Origin: an uncultured Flavobacteriales bacterium | GTDB lineage: Bacteria > Bacteroidota > Bacteroidia > Flavobacteriales > Crocinitomicaceae | Length of the DNA stretch: 29,882 nt | NCBI GenBank assembly: GCA_946479985.1 | Contig: CAMLIF010000035.1 | Location: 1 to 29,882 of the forward strand | Reading direction: 5' to 3' | Notes under the pieces: model-generated | Databases searched by the model: none | Told to the model about the DNA's origin: nothing | What the model saw: only the letters and a program-made list of their open reading frames with translations | Made by a program: the position numbers and the translations under genes | Part shown: in pieces, positions 1-6,480 of the stretch | Layout of the letters: every line of letters begins with the position of its first letter | How positions within the stretch are numbered: position 1 is the stretch's first letter

Positions 1-331
1 TTTCATAGAGCGAATTTCCCTTGAAACGTTGTTGGGGAGGAATGTTATTCTGCAGAGCATAATCACGTAGTTGTTCTTCCGTAATAAAAAGTGTGAACGA
101 CTTGAAAGGCCTGCCGTCAATAGGTGGGTGCTTCTTCGTTTTCAGGAGCGTGTTTCGTCTCAAAATCCCCATCGTTCCTTCGTTTATGATCTGAATTCCC
201 TCAGTGGTTACAATTTCCATTTGTCCGGAGATCAAAACGGTAAGCGCATGATGTGTCACAAGCTGTTCTGTTCCGTATTTCTGATTGTAAACACACGAAA
301 ACAATAAGTTCTGCTGCAGAATATCTTCCAT
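1..331 (-). CDS. AraC-family transcriptional regulator, N-terminal part (3' end cut by window edge)
   Basis: The minus-strand frame opens with an ATG at 331 and stays open to the window edge, giving about 110 residues. They look like the cupin-type sensor half of AraC-family regulators common in Bacteroidota: the protein begins MEDILQQNLLFSCVYNQ, followed by beta-rich stretches such as LTVLISGQMEIVTTEG and FKSFTLFITEEQL. The DNA-binding helix-turn-helix half would lie beyond the left edge, so the family call rests on the sensor half and context. The start is 6 nt past the dehydrogenase stop, so the two genes form one transcription unit. A tandem direct repeat upstream of the pair (1200-1238) is a plausible autoregulatory site. 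Alternative: another cupin-type regulator. Confidence 0.65.
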   Translation of the reverse strand, partial: MEDILQQNLLFSCVYNQKYGTEQLVTHHALTVLISGQMEIVTTEGIQIINEGTMGILRRNTLLKTKKHPPIDGRPFKSFTLFITEEQLRDYALQNNIPPQQRFKGNSLYE

Positions 332-337
332 TTCGGC

Positions 338-1153
338 TTACTTGGGAAGTTGACTTAGTAAAATGCGGTCCATCATTCTATCGGATGACCATTTTCTGAA
401 AAACAAAGCAGGTTTAGCCATGTAACCTCCAACATACCGCGTTTTTGGTCGGGATGAATTGATTGCTTTTGAAACTAAACGGGCAATAACCTCAGGCTCC
501 GCATTTTTTGAAATGGTTTTTGAAAATGCAGCTTTGAATTTATCTGCCATTTCACGGTATTCGGTGTTTTCGGTTGTTTTGGTGAGATTTTGGTAAGCAA
601 CATCAGCCCATTCTGATTTTACACCTCCCGGTTCAATAACCACAACATCGATTCCGAAAGGCTTTACTTCTATTCTCAGACTATCACTCATTCCTTCAAC
701 GGCAAATTTACTGGCGTGATACCAAGCTCCGAACGGAGTTGCTATTTTTCCTCCTATCGATGAAATGTTGATGATTTTTCCACTTCTCTGTTTGCGCATG
801 TGCGGCAGAACCAGTTGAGTCATTCGTGCTAATCCGAAAACATTCACTTCGAATTGTCGTTTTGCTTCTTCCATTGAAACGTCTTCAATGGTTCCGTATG
901 AACCGTAACCGGCATTGTTGACTAAAACATCGATTCTTCCTTCGGCTTTAATGATCTGCTGAACACATTGCTGCATTGAATCATCGTTCGTAACATCGAG
1001 ATGAATTGTTTTAATTCCTTCTTTATTCAGATCGTTTAAAAGTTCAACTCTACGTGCAGCTCCATAAACGATATGCCCTTCTTTTGTAAGTTGTTGGGCG
1101 AATACTTTCCCCATTCCGGAAGAAGCGCCTGTGATCAATATTACTTTTTTCAT
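338..1153 (-). CDS. Short-chain dehydrogenase/reductase (classical SDR)
   Basis: A classical SDR of 271 residues, probably a soluble NAD(P)-dependent oxidoreductase or carbonyl reductase of unknown substrate. Visible motifs: the cofactor loop TGASSGMG (residues 8-15), NNAG at 79-82, a catalytic Ser in the ISSIGG segment (about 131-132), and YHASK giving Tyr145 and Lys149. The ORF could open at a TTG at 1174, but the family starts at MKKVILITG; ATGs lie at 1156 and 1153 and I chose 1153. It is followed after 6 nt by the AraC-type gene, a pairing that suggests the regulator controls this enzyme. An alanine-arginine (AARR) after the second strand fits NADPH preference, but this is inference. Confidence 0.9.
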   Translation of the reverse strand: MKKVILITGASSGMGKVFAQQLTKEGHIVYGAARRVELLNDLNKEGIKTIHLDVTNDDSMQQCVQQIIKAEGRIDVLVNNAGYGSYGTIEDVSMEEAKRQFEVNVFGLARMTQLVLPHMRKQRSGKIINISSIGGKIATPFGAWYHASKFAVEGMSDSLRIEVKPFGIDVVVIEPGGVKSEWADVAYQNLTKTTENTEYREMADKFKAAFSKTISKNAEPEVIARLVSKAINSSRPKTRYVGGYMAKPALFFRKWSSDRMMDRILLSQLPK

Positions 1154-1199
1154 CATTTCGATTTTATACTGCAAAGCTGCAGGTAAGATAAGGAAATGA

Positions 1200-1238
1200 T
1201 TTTGGTTAGCGGTTCAAATTGTTTTGGTCACAGGTTCA
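1200..1238 (-). promoter_or_regulatory. Tandem direct repeat, candidate AraC-type operator
   Basis: Two 17-nt copies, at 1200-1216 and 1222-1238 (plus strand TTTTGGTTAGCGGTTCA and TTTTGGTCACAGGTTCA), match at 14 of 17 positions with a 22-nt period, about two helical turns. This is the geometry expected of an AraC-family dimer site. It lies upstream of the SDR-AraC unit. A weak -7-like box, TATCTTAC on the minus strand at 1183-1190, sits just downstream of it, which suits activation from next to the promoter. Regulatory role inferred. Confidence 0.45.
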
Positions 1239-1258
1239 ATGTTGATTCAAAATAACAA

Positions 1259-1290
1259 GTAGAGACAGGTTGCGACCTGTCTCTACTTTT
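1259..1290. terminator. Perfect 12-bp hairpin, terminator / REP-like palindrome
   Basis: GTAGAGACAGGT (1259-1270) pairs perfectly with ACCTGTCTCTAC (1275-1286) across a TGCG tetraloop. T-rich DNA follows on both strands: TTTT at 1287-1290 on plus, TTGTTATTTTG on minus. It starts 18 nt past the VOC gene's stop and probably ends that unit. The GTAGAGAC... core also resembles palindromes that are dispersed in many copies in Bacteroidota genomes. Confidence 0.7.
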
Positions 1291-1304
1291 GCGTCACAAT
1301 TAAA

Positions 1305-1742
1305 TTAGTTGTCTTTTCGTTCATCCCAACTCATCATCCAGGAAATCCCGAATTTATCGATGAACATTCCGAAATAATCTCCCCAGAATGTGCTGGCTAA
1401 AGGCATTGTGATTGTTCCGTCTTCAGACAGCCCGTTGAACAAGCGATCTGCTTCTTCCTTGGATTCTGCGTTAATTGAAATTGAAAAATTGTTTCCCGGT
1501 TTGAAGCTTGAAGCCCATTCTCCACCGACATCGCTTCCCATAATGGCAGTTTCCTTACTGATCATTAATGAAACATGCATGATTTTCTCGCCCATTTCAG
1601 CAGGCATAGATTCACCTTCTTTCTGCGGCATGTCTTTGAATCTTCCGATATACGGGAATTCACCGCCAAAGTTTTTTTGATAAAACAGAAATGCTTCTTC
1701 GCAATTCCCGTTAAAGTTTAGATATACATTTACACTTGCCAT
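1305..1742 (-). CDS. VOC-superfamily protein, PhnB-like
   Basis: A 145-residue protein of the vicinal-oxygen-chelate fold, PhnB/3-demethylubiquinone-methyltransferase-like branch (small cytosolic proteins, mostly uncharacterised). The opening MASVNVYLNFNGNCEEAFLFY followed by FGGEF, the central IMHVSLMI strand with the GSD turn, and the closing WGDYFGMFIDKFGISWMM are characteristic. Length is normal for the family. The gene starts 10 nt after the AHSA1-like protein's stop, so the two are probably co-transcribed; VOC and SRPBCC genes are often found together. A strong hairpin follows. Substrate unknown. Confidence 0.88.
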   Translation of the reverse strand: MASVNVYLNFNGNCEEAFLFYQKNFGGEFPYIGRFKDMPQKEGESMPAEMGEKIMHVSLMISKETAIMGSDVGGEWASSFKPGNNFSISINAESKEEADRLFNGLSEDGTITMPLASTFWGDYFGMFIDKFGISWMMSWDERKDN

Positions 1743-1752
1743 AACTCTGTTA

Positions 1753-2604
1753 TTATTTTTCGCTTAACTGTTTCACTGTTTCTAATCCCAGCGGGAATTT
1801 CTCCCTCATAAATTCAATATGATCTTTGGTGCAATCTGTTTCTACGGTCAGTTTGGTGATCCCGCCCGGGAGTTCGCTCAATTTGTAAATTTCGAAGCAG
1901 CCCGTCCATAATTTTGCAGCTTCGTCTATTGGCATTTCCTGGAAATTCTGTAATTCACCTATGTGTGAGAATATAGCGGTTTTATTCTCGGCATAGAAAA
2001 TGGTGTTGCTGTACATTCCACTGCCGTCAGGGGCCAGAAAATGGATTCTTGATCCCTGTTTCATTTCACCTTTGTAGAACGAACCTTCGCAAAATGGGGT
2101 TGTCCAGATTCGGTAATTTTCATCCTTCCACAAACTTTCCCAAACTTTTTCGGGAGCAGCTTTGATTTCTATATCAAAAACCAATCGTTCCGTTCCAACC
2201 AAAAAATTCCGGAGATTGTTTTTTACGATTGCATCCCAGCCCATTTGGTAATTCTCAGGTTTGAATTTATCTCCGCCATCAACAAAAGATTCCAGGCCTG
2301 AATGCGTCAGGGTTACAGCGCGGTGTTCATTTCGCTCTTCTATTTTCCAGGTTACAACTGATGAACCTTTGGATTCGTTCGGGTGTGTCCATGTATGCTG
2401 GAATAATTCTTCCTTAATACATTGCATTACTTCACAGCGATGTAAGTATTCCTTTGCCTCCGATTCATAAAACTCGAATTTAGCTCCAATCTCCGTTGTG
2501 AAATCGGGAATATCGAAATACCATTTCTTCATGTTTTCTTTCACCGTAAGTGCTTCCCAAATTTGTTTTGCAGTTGCTTTGGTCTCTAAAGTTGCTGTTA
2601 CCAT
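1753..2604 (-). CDS. SRPBCC / AHSA1-domain protein with two tandem domains
   Basis: A 283-residue protein with two consecutive AHSA1-like (activator of Hsp90 ATPase homologue, START/SRPBCC fold) domains. The first covers about 1-140 (ATAKQIWEALTVKENMKKWYF, later GWDAIVKNNLRNFL), the second about 143-283 (AAPEKVWESLWKDENYRIWTTPF). Such proteins bind hydrophobic ligands or act as stress-related chaperone-like factors; no substrate can be named. The frame extends upstream to 2727, but that part overlaps the preceding gene and lacks family similarity. MVTATLETKATA at 2604 is the natural domain start. Likely in an operon with the VOC gene. Confidence 0.85.
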   Translation of the reverse strand: MVTATLETKATAKQIWEALTVKENMKKWYFDIPDFTTEIGAKFEFYESEAKEYLHRCEVMQCIKEELFQHTWTHPNESKGSSVVTWKIEERNEHRAVTLTHSGLESFVDGGDKFKPENYQMGWDAIVKNNLRNFLVGTERLVFDIEIKAAPEKVWESLWKDENYRIWTTPFCEGSFYKGEMKQGSRIHFLAPDGSGMYSNTIFYAENKTAIFSHIGELQNFQEMPIDEAAKLWTGCFEIYKLSELPGGITKLTVETDCTKDHIEFMREKFPLGLETVKQLSEK

Positions 2605-2641
2605 GATTTTGTTTTTAATTTGGTTATCGAAAAATCTCGAT

Positions 2642-3667
2642 TTATATGAGTTTAAATGTGGCTGATTTCTTTCGCAGAACAGAGTCAGGTCCTTTGACAG
2701 TTGTTTGCAGTGTGATTGTTGTTCCAAGGGGTAATTTCTTTAGTTCTTTGCTTACTTCCGCTGGAATAATGTTTCCGGAACCTTTAAATGTGTTAGGAAG
2801 ACCGGCGACAATAACTTCCCAGCTTTCAACTTTGAACGTTCCATCAAGAAGAGCGTCGTCCTGAAATTTGGAGCCGAGTTGATTCAGTTTTTTTAGTTGT
2901 TTTCTGTAAAAACTACTGTCTAATCTCTGATCGTTCAACGTTAATACAGGAGGATGTAAATTTTGAGCATTAAAAATGAATTGAATATTCTCACCGCTGG
3001 AAGTTTCAATGAATAATGTGTCCTTAAGTGATGTAGCAAAGTAAGTGAAATGGAGCTTGTTTTCATCTAAACAACTGTCTTTAATAAGAATCGGATCGGT
3101 AGTTCTCAGGCTTAAATATAAAGTGTCTTCAGACGAATTAAATTCCAATTCCAGTTTATTCACGTAACCCCGATAAACGACATGAGGATCTTTGTTTTGA
3201 AGACCGGTAATTGTAAGGCTATTTTTCCTTTTGTTTTTGGCTTGATGATCAACAATCTCAATTTTAGTTTGTTTACTGCTTAAATTTCGTCTGACCTGAA
3301 AATAATAATTCTCATTGCTACAGTTTGCAATAGTTTCATAAGTGTTTTCATTTTTGATCAAAAGAAGGTTGTAGCTTGAATCTATTTCCTTAATCAATCG
3401 TTCTCTCCAATCTTTTCCGTAGAAATTATCCAGTCGTTGATAGGTTAGATTATTTAATTGTGAAATGCTGTCGGTGAACTCATCAGTTACGATGCAGCCG
3501 GCAACAAATCTGTAATCAATGTTCCATACTAAGTGTATAGAGTCTACTATTTCGTCATAAGCAGTTCGTATTGGAGGAAATCCGTAAGTTCGAATGACAA
3601 ATTTTTCCGGTTTTTCCTGAGACCATAATTGACTGTTCATTAACAGAAAACAAATGGAAATGATCAT
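2642..3667 (-). CDS. Exported protein of unknown function with a GldM C-terminus-like domain
   Basis: About 341 residues beginning MIISICFLLMNSQLWSQEK, a short signal peptide probably cleaved before EKPEKF. The middle (about 25-270) is beta-rich and I do not recognise it. The last 65 or so residues (FKVESWEVIVAG, FKGSGNIIPAEV, LPLGTTITLQ, then VKGPDSVLRK) follow the pattern of the GldM C-terminal domain of the gliding/type 9 secretion machinery and of orphan proteins carrying that domain. An alternative ATG at 3733 overlaps the asnB stop as TAATG and would add a 22-residue basic extension. I prefer 3667 because of the signal peptide, although its n-region lacks a positive charge. It lies downstream of asnB with no terminator seen. 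Confidence 0.7.
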   Translation of the reverse strand: MIISICFLLMNSQLWSQEKPEKFVIRTYGFPPIRTAYDEIVDSIHLVWNIDYRFVAGCIVTDEFTDSISQLNNLTYQRLDNFYGKDWRERLIKEIDSSYNLLLIKNENTYETIANCSNENYYFQVRRNLSSKQTKIEIVDHQAKNKRKNSLTITGLQNKDPHVVYRGYVNKLELEFNSSEDTLYLSLRTTDPILIKDSCLDENKLHFTYFATSLKDTLFIETSSGENIQFIFNAQNLHPPVLTLNDQRLDSSFYRKQLKKLNQLGSKFQDDALLDGTFKVESWEVIVAGLPNTFKGSGNIIPAEVSKELKKLPLGTTITLQTTVKGPDSVLRKKSATFKLI

Positions 3668-3732
3668 TCTCACTGAGAAATTCAAGAATTCACATTCGGA
3701 TTCCGGTTTTATATTTATCCGAAGAACCGCCA

Positions 3733-5649
3733 TTATCTTGTCTGATTTTCCATCCATCTCTCGTACCACATCATGAACGATAAAAGGTACCATATTTTCA
3801 CGCCGTATTCCTTTCGCCCGTTTAAAAAAGCGCATTTCAAATGTTCTACGCGGTAAGGAGAAAACAGGCCGGTTGCCCCAATTTTTTCGGGTGAGAGATA
3901 ATGCTCTACCTGATCACGTAATTCGTTTTTTAACCACGATTCAATGGGAATGGCAAATCCCATTTTAGGTCTGTCCATTTCTGCTTTCGGAATGTATTGA
4001 TGCACAATTTCTTTCAGGATCCATTTCTTTTCGCCATTTCTGAATTTGTAATCGTCGGGAAGTTGCGAAGCCCATTCAATAACGCGATGATCTAAAAAAG
4101 GTTCCCTGCTTTCGAGTCCAACAGACATGGATGCCCGGTCAACTTTTTGCAGAATATCATCGAGCAAATAGGTCTGATAGTCCATTGCCATTGCAAATGA
4201 AAGGGGAGTTGGATTCTTCAATTCCTGGCTATCAAAATATGTTGGAAGTGACTGGTAATCGTGTAAACAAAGCGCCCTTATCTGATCACTGGTGAACAAC
4301 TGACTCAGGCTTAGCATGATGTTCCTTGAACTGTTATCGCGCAAAATTGATTTTGTTTTCTCATAGCGCTGTGCAAAATTGTATTTGTTTTTTAAAACAG
4401 GAATAGCCTGCGCCGGAACCATATCCATCATGCCAGCCAATGATTTTCGGATAAATGCAGGCATTTGTTTCATTTTTAATCCATATCGCAGCAGCATTTC
4501 ATAACGGTTGTAGCCGGCAAAAACTTCGTCACCCGCATCAGCGCTCAGAGCTACTGTAACGTCTTGCTTCGCTACTTTGGAGACAAGTGTCGTTGGAATG
4601 GCGCTTGAGTCGGCAAACGGTTCGTCGTAGTAAAATGGAAGCTCTGCAATTAAATCAATTGCTTCCCTTGCCGAACACTCTGTTTCTGTGTGATCGGTTC
4701 CCAAAATTTCTGCTGTTCGTTTTGCAAACGGAGCTTCGTTCAATCCAATATCCGGAACTGAAATGGTATATGTTTTTAATTTTTCTGTTCTGTTTTGCTG
4801 CAGGAGTGCTGTAACTGCAGTACTGTCGTAACCGCCGCTCAGAAAAACTCCAACCGGAACATCAGCAACCATTCGGTATTCACAAGCTGATTTAAGGATT
4901 TTTTCTGTTTCCGATTTCGCTTCGTCAATGGAGATGTCGAGTTTAGGCTTGTTGTACCCGTCGTAAACATTCCAGTATTGAATTGGTTCAAGTTTGAACT
5001 TATTCGTTTCTGCGGAAGTTGAAATGTAATGTCCTGGCTTCAGCTTAAAGCAATCTTCGAAAATACAGTGGGGTGTTGGCACGCTTCCATACTGAAGAAA
5101 TGCGTGAACTGCCTGAATATTCAGCTTTTTGTCGAAGTTCGGGTGTTCGTGAAACGCTTTTAGTTCTGATGCGAACAAAAACAAACCGTCTTTCTGATAA
5201 ATGAACAAAGGTTTTATTCCGGCTCTGTCGCGGGCAATGAAGAGTTCTTTCGTTTTCTGATTGTAAATTACAATGGAGAACATTCCAATGAACAGATCGA
5301 GACATTTCTCCTTCCATTGGTGGTAAGCATGCAAGATCATTTCGGTGTCTGATTCGGCCTGAAAAGTATGGCCTAAAGCGGCGAGTTTCGTTTTCACTTC
5401 CTTGAAGTTGTAGATTTCGCCATTGAAAACAATGACCCAATCGCCCCAGAGCATGGGTTGTTTCCCTAGTTCTGTCAATTCAATAATAGATAACCGGCGA
5501 TGCCCGAATCCTAATTGAAAATCATTTTCTTCTTTGAAGAATGTTCCTCTGCCGTCGGGGCCGCGATGCTCCAAAGAATCAGTCATTCTATCGAGAATCT
5601 CCGAAGAACTTTTTCCGTTAAAATCAATAAATCCGGTTATTCCGCACAT
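3733..5649 (-). CDS. asnB: Asparagine synthase (glutamine-hydrolysing), AsnB type of surface-glycan loci
   Basis: A 638-residue, full-length class II glutamine amidotransferase fused to an asparagine synthetase domain. The N-terminal nucleophile is Cys2 (MCGITGF), followed by HRGPDGRG (28-35) and the glutaminase signature FNGEIYNF (75-82). The ATP-pyrophosphatase loop is SGGYDS (271-276). Homologues in O-antigen and capsule clusters (WbpS-like) are thought to amidate sugar carboxylates rather than make free asparagine. The context beside Pse genes and two sugar amidotransferases favours that, but ordinary asparagine synthesis cannot be excluded. TATTTTCG lies 5 nt before the ATG and a REP-like hairpin sits where the -33 element would be. 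Confidence 0.93.
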   Translation of the reverse strand: MCGITGFIDFNGKSSSEILDRMTDSLEHRGPDGRGTFFKEENDFQLGFGHRRLSIIELTELGKQPMLWGDWVIVFNGEIYNFKEVKTKLAALGHTFQAESDTEMILHAYHQWKEKCLDLFIGMFSIVIYNQKTKELFIARDRAGIKPLFIYQKDGLFLFASELKAFHEHPNFDKKLNIQAVHAFLQYGSVPTPHCIFEDCFKLKPGHYISTSAETNKFKLEPIQYWNVYDGYNKPKLDISIDEAKSETEKILKSACEYRMVADVPVGVFLSGGYDSTAVTALLQQNRTEKLKTYTISVPDIGLNEAPFAKRTAEILGTDHTETECSAREAIDLIAELPFYYDEPFADSSAIPTTLVSKVAKQDVTVALSADAGDEVFAGYNRYEMLLRYGLKMKQMPAFIRKSLAGMMDMVPAQAIPVLKNKYNFAQRYEKTKSILRDNSSRNIMLSLSQLFTSDQIRALCLHDYQSLPTYFDSQELKNPTPLSFAMAMDYQTYLLDDILQKVDRASMSVGLESREPFLDHRVIEWASQLPDDYKFRNGEKKWILKEIVHQYIPKAEMDRPKMGFAIPIESWLKNELRDQVEHYLSPEKIGATGLFSPYRVEHLKCAFLNGRKEYGVKIWYLLSFMMWYERWMENQTR

Positions 5650-5654
5650 AGTAA

Positions 5655-5662
5655 CGAAAATA
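5655..5662 (-). promoter_or_regulatory. Candidate -7 promoter box of asnB
   Basis: Minus-strand TATTTTCG, one mismatch from the Bacteroidota -7 consensus TAnnTTTG, ends exactly 5 nt before the asnB ATG. The same box and spacing precede the epimerase gene (8523) and the amidotransferase gene (10895). Initiation about 5-7 nt downstream would give a leaderless or nearly leaderless mRNA. Confidence 0.5.
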
Positions 5663-5671
5663 CAGAATATC

Positions 5672-5697
5672 GGTGACTTCGGCTCCGCTCAGTCACC
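5672..5697. repeat. REP-like hairpin, left copy
   Basis: GGTGACT (5672-5678) pairs with AGTCACC (5691-5697) around a 12-nt loop containing CGGCTCCGCTC. Read on the minus strand, the core CTGAGCGGAGCCGAAG resembles the CTGAGCGnAGTCGAAG palindromes dispersed through many Bacteroidota genomes. A 20/21 inverted copy lies on the other side of the GIY-YIG gene at 6085-6105. Confidence 0.7.
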
Positions 5698-5742
5698 TTA
5701 TAAATTATCTTTTTTCGTATCTTAAATGAGAAACAAATAATT

Positions 5743-6081
5743 ATGATTGGCTATATGTATATTTTAAGATGCTCAGATGGCAGTTATTATACCGGGAGCA
5801 CAAAAGACATACTAAAAAGGCTTTCCGAGCATCAACAAGGTCTGGGAGCAAAGCATACAAAAAAATATGGACCAGTGGAATTGGTTTATGTCGAAAAATT
5901 TAGTCGTATTGATTTGGCTTTCTACAGAGAAAAGCAGATACAAGGATGGACAACAAGAAAGAAGGAAGCACTAATTGCTTCGAATATTATAGATCTTGAG
6001 AAATTAGCAGAATGTTCTAATTCCAGTCACCATTCTTTTGCGGTAAGGAATAAATCTTCCGGCGAACAAGTTAGTCTATGA
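5743..6081 (+). CDS. GIY-YIG nuclease domain protein
   Basis: A 112-residue single-domain protein. MIGYMYILRCSDGSYYTGST holds the paired motifs (MYI for GIY, YTG for YIG). LKRLSEHQQG with Arg and KYGPVELVYVE follow, and REKQIQGW supplies the downstream Glu helix. This is the UvrC/SLX1-like nuclease fold of short bacterial GIY-YIG proteins (usually 85-110 residues). It is one of only two plus-strand genes in the window and lies between inverted REP-like copies (5673-5693 and 6085-6105), which suggests a REP-associated unit. The last 20 residues (SSHHSFAVRNKSSGEQVSL) are not part of the domain. Role unknown; DNA cleavage is inferred from the family. Confidence 0.9.
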   Translation: MIGYMYILRCSDGSYYTGSTKDILKRLSEHQQGLGAKHTKKYGPVELVYVEKFSRIDLAFYREKQIQGWTTRKKEALIASNIIDLEKLAECSNSSHHSFAVRNKSSGEQVSL

Positions 6082-6084
6082 TTA

Positions 6085-6105
6085 ACTGATCGGAGCCGAA
6101 GTCAC
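6085..6105. repeat. REP-like element, right inverted copy
   Basis: The 21 nt ending CGGAGCCGAAGTCAC match the reverse complement of 5673-5693 at 20 of 21 positions, the last 15 perfectly. The second arm of the hairpin is degraded (TTAAT where the intact copy has GTCACC). It begins 4 nt after the GIY-YIG stop codon, so the two copies bracket the gene tightly. Confidence 0.75.
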
Positions 6106-6159
6106 ACATTTGATTGTTTATAACCTTTCGTAAAAAATCGAAAACACCCTCGAATAAAA

Positions 6160-6172
6160 ATCTAAATTAGAT
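6160..6172. promoter_or_regulatory. Short perfect dyad upstream of the small peptide gene
   Basis: ATCTAA-A-TTAGAT is a perfect 6+6 dyad ending 23 nt before the ATG of the 56-residue peptide gene. It could be an operator or sit within the promoter; the sequence is AT-rich, so chance is possible. The 90 nt between the REP copy and the ATG contain no other clear signal. Confidence 0.25.
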
Positions 6173-6195
6173 GTTCATTTTTAACAATTCGAACA

Positions 6196-6366
6196 ATGGA
6201 AAATACAACGACTTTACAAGAAGAAATTACGGCATTAGAAGCACAATTAACTGGCGATATGTTCGCAGATATGGACATTAAAGATAAAATTCACAACCTG
6301 AAAATGCAGATCGAAGGTGTGCGTCCGATGGACAGCTACATTGAGTGTGTTGGATGCGGAAGTTAA
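6196..6366 (+). CDS. Small 56-residue protein with C-terminal Cys-x-x-Cys tail
   Basis: ATG at 6196 to TAA at 6364-6366. The peptide opens MENTTTLQEEITALEAQLTG, continues with a polar, probably helical stretch (DMFADMDIKDKIHNLKMQIEG), and ends RPMDSYIECVGCGS. Support for a real gene: amphipathic heptad-like composition, a free-standing position, and a strong terminator 30 nt downstream on the same strand. I do not recognise a characterised family. The acidic/helical N-terminal part with a short Cys/Gly tail could be a metal- or partner-binding small protein, or a leader-core peptide precursor, but no maturation enzyme is adjacent. It was missed by simple ORF length cut-offs. Confidence 0.7.
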   Translation: MENTTTLQEEITALEAQLTGDMFADMDIKDKIHNLKMQIEGVRPMDSYIECVGCGS

Positions 6367-6395
6367 ATGAGCCAAAAGCTAAAAGAAAATATAAG

Positions 6396-6432
6396 AAGTG
6401 TACGGCTGAAGAATTCAGCTTTACACTTTTTT
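6396..6432. terminator. Bidirectional rho-independent-type terminator
   Basis: AAGTGTA (6396-6402) pairs with TACACTT (6422-6428), and GCTGAA (6405-6410) with TTCAGC (6414-6419), with a 2x2 internal loop and a GAA loop; T residues follow on plus. On the minus strand the stem is followed by T-rich DNA. It lies between the convergent peptide gene (plus) and GT4 gene (minus) and can serve both. Confidence 0.75.
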
Positions 6433-6452
6433 GTTTTACGTAGCTAATGTTT

Positions 6453-6480
6453 TCCCCCTTAGTCCCCAACCAAAGGGGGA
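6453..6480. repeat. CCCCCTT...AAGGGGG palindrome overlapping a gene's 3' end
   Basis: TCCCCCTT (6453-6460) pairs with AAGGGGGA (6473-6480) over a 12-nt loop. Its pattern is typical of dispersed C/G-tract palindromes in Bacteroidota. It overlaps the last codons of the minus-strand GT4 gene and contributes the tail SPPLVGD and the stop codon, which suggests insertion at the 3' end of that gene. Confidence 0.55.

Noticed and set aside
71..307. Plus-strand ORF of 78 residues
   Set aside because: Antisense to the AraC-type regulator frame, with no recognisable domain; the minus-strand frame has family-like content and an operon-type start.
2605..2727. N-terminal 41-residue extension of the AHSA1 protein
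   Set aside because: It overlaps the coding end of the preceding gene and does not resemble the SRPBCC fold.
5045..5440. Minus-strand ORF of 131 residues inside asnB
   Set aside because: Alternate frame of the intact asparagine synthase gene; no domain.
5743..6081. GIY-YIG protein as an intron homing endonuclease or UvrC fragment
   Set aside because: It is free-standing, has no intron or intein context, and lacks the other UvrC domains; the flanking repeats fit a REP-associated gene better.
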